Shown: positions 42,931 to 43,021 of the stretch, piece after piece | Layout: the number at the start of each line of letters is the position of its first letter | How positions within the stretch are numbered: position 1 is the first letter of the stretch | Origin: Candidatus Gastranaerophilales bacterium | GTDB lineage: Bacteria; Cyanobacteriota; Vampirovibrionia; Gastranaerophilales; Gastranaerophilaceae | Direction: 5' to 3' | NCBI GenBank assembly: GCA_944324855.1 | Contig: CALUXY010000014.1 | Span: forward strand, 1-43,021 | Length of the DNA stretch: 43,021 bases | Made by a program: the position numbers and the translations under genes | Notes under the pieces: generated by a model | The model's database searches: none | Told to the model about the DNA's origin: nothing | Seen by the model: only the letters and a program-made list of their open reading frames with translations

Positions 42931-43021
42931 TTATTCATTTTCATCTAATTTTTTACTACACAGTTCAGCCGGTTTCATACCATCAATTCCTTGATGCGGT
43001 CTATATTCATTGTAATATACC
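42931..43021 (-). CDS. Transposase (rve integrase core, IS3/IS481 type), C-terminal end
   Basis: The last 30 codons of a minus-strand gene that runs out of the window; the stop is at 42931-42933. The peptide reads VYYNEYRPHQGIDGMKPAEL and continues to a lysine/aspartate-rich tail. YN-x-x-RPHQG-L/I...P-x-E is the closing block of DDE integrase-core transposases of the IS3 and IS481 groups. Family level is fairly sure; the exact element needs the sequence to the right. The gene's 3' end is close to the repeat patch, so the right or left IS end probably lies between 42863 and 42930. Confidence 0.8.
   Translation of the reverse strand, partial: VYYNEYRPHQGIDGMKPAELCSKKLDENE

Overview
The window looks like chromosome from an AT-rich, LPS-bearing anaerobic gut bacterium. 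My best guess is a non-photosynthetic relative of Cyanobacteria (Gastranaerophilales/Melainabacteria type). The reasons are lpxK and fabI (a lipid A outer membrane), a PDZ/radical-SAM DUF512 protein of the kind found in Cyanobacteria and Clostridia, an ATP-type pckA, a short class I glutamine synthetase, and small proteins that start with a 'MN...F-G' motif. This placement is inference; no rRNA or ribosomal protein gene is present to settle it.

Layout: (1) typA at 189-1982, followed by a gene-free repeat island (1983-2598). (2) A long surface-glycan operon (2675-13815): five glycosyltransferase genes, two of them fusions, an FkbM methyltransferase, an alpha-1,2-fucosyltransferase of the GT11 type, and gmd-fcl-manC, which make GDP-L-fucose from mannose phosphate. 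Together they should build a methylated, acylated, fucosylated glycan. (3) An exported hypothetical protein, ctpA-recJ, HU, and an overlapping padR-DUF512 pair (13868-20447). (4) An exported hypothetical gene, a second repeat island (21028-21617), a membrane-anchored TPR protein, a split chromate-type transporter, a SprA-like putative metalloprotease and a 28-residue mini-gene with its own promoter and hairpin (20431-25713). (5) glnA and dnaK on the minus strand, two small single-span membrane proteins, and a two-gene methionine operon (metH without its reactivation domain, plus a homocysteine methyltransferase/MTHFR fusion). (6) A HEPN/MNT (HepT/MntA-type) toxin-antitoxin pair whose second gene carries an early in-frame stop, then tyrS-cysK-cysE, fabI, lpxK-nth and pckA. 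(7) A third repeat patch and the 3' end of an rve-type transposase gene at the window edge.

The most unusual signals are: a modular linker motif shared by four glycosyltransferase genes, placed at C-termini or exactly between fused domains; a tRNA-sized cloverleaf-forming repeat at 2113-2200; twin palindromes bracketing the first repeat island, one lying on the predicted start of glycan-operon transcription; a 54-bp repeat present in opposite orientations 21 kb apart; the premature stop in the MntA gene; a promoter for lpxK nested in the fabI terminator; and three tail-to-tail gene overlaps without terminators.

No tRNA, rRNA, CRISPR array, prophage or replication origin was seen.
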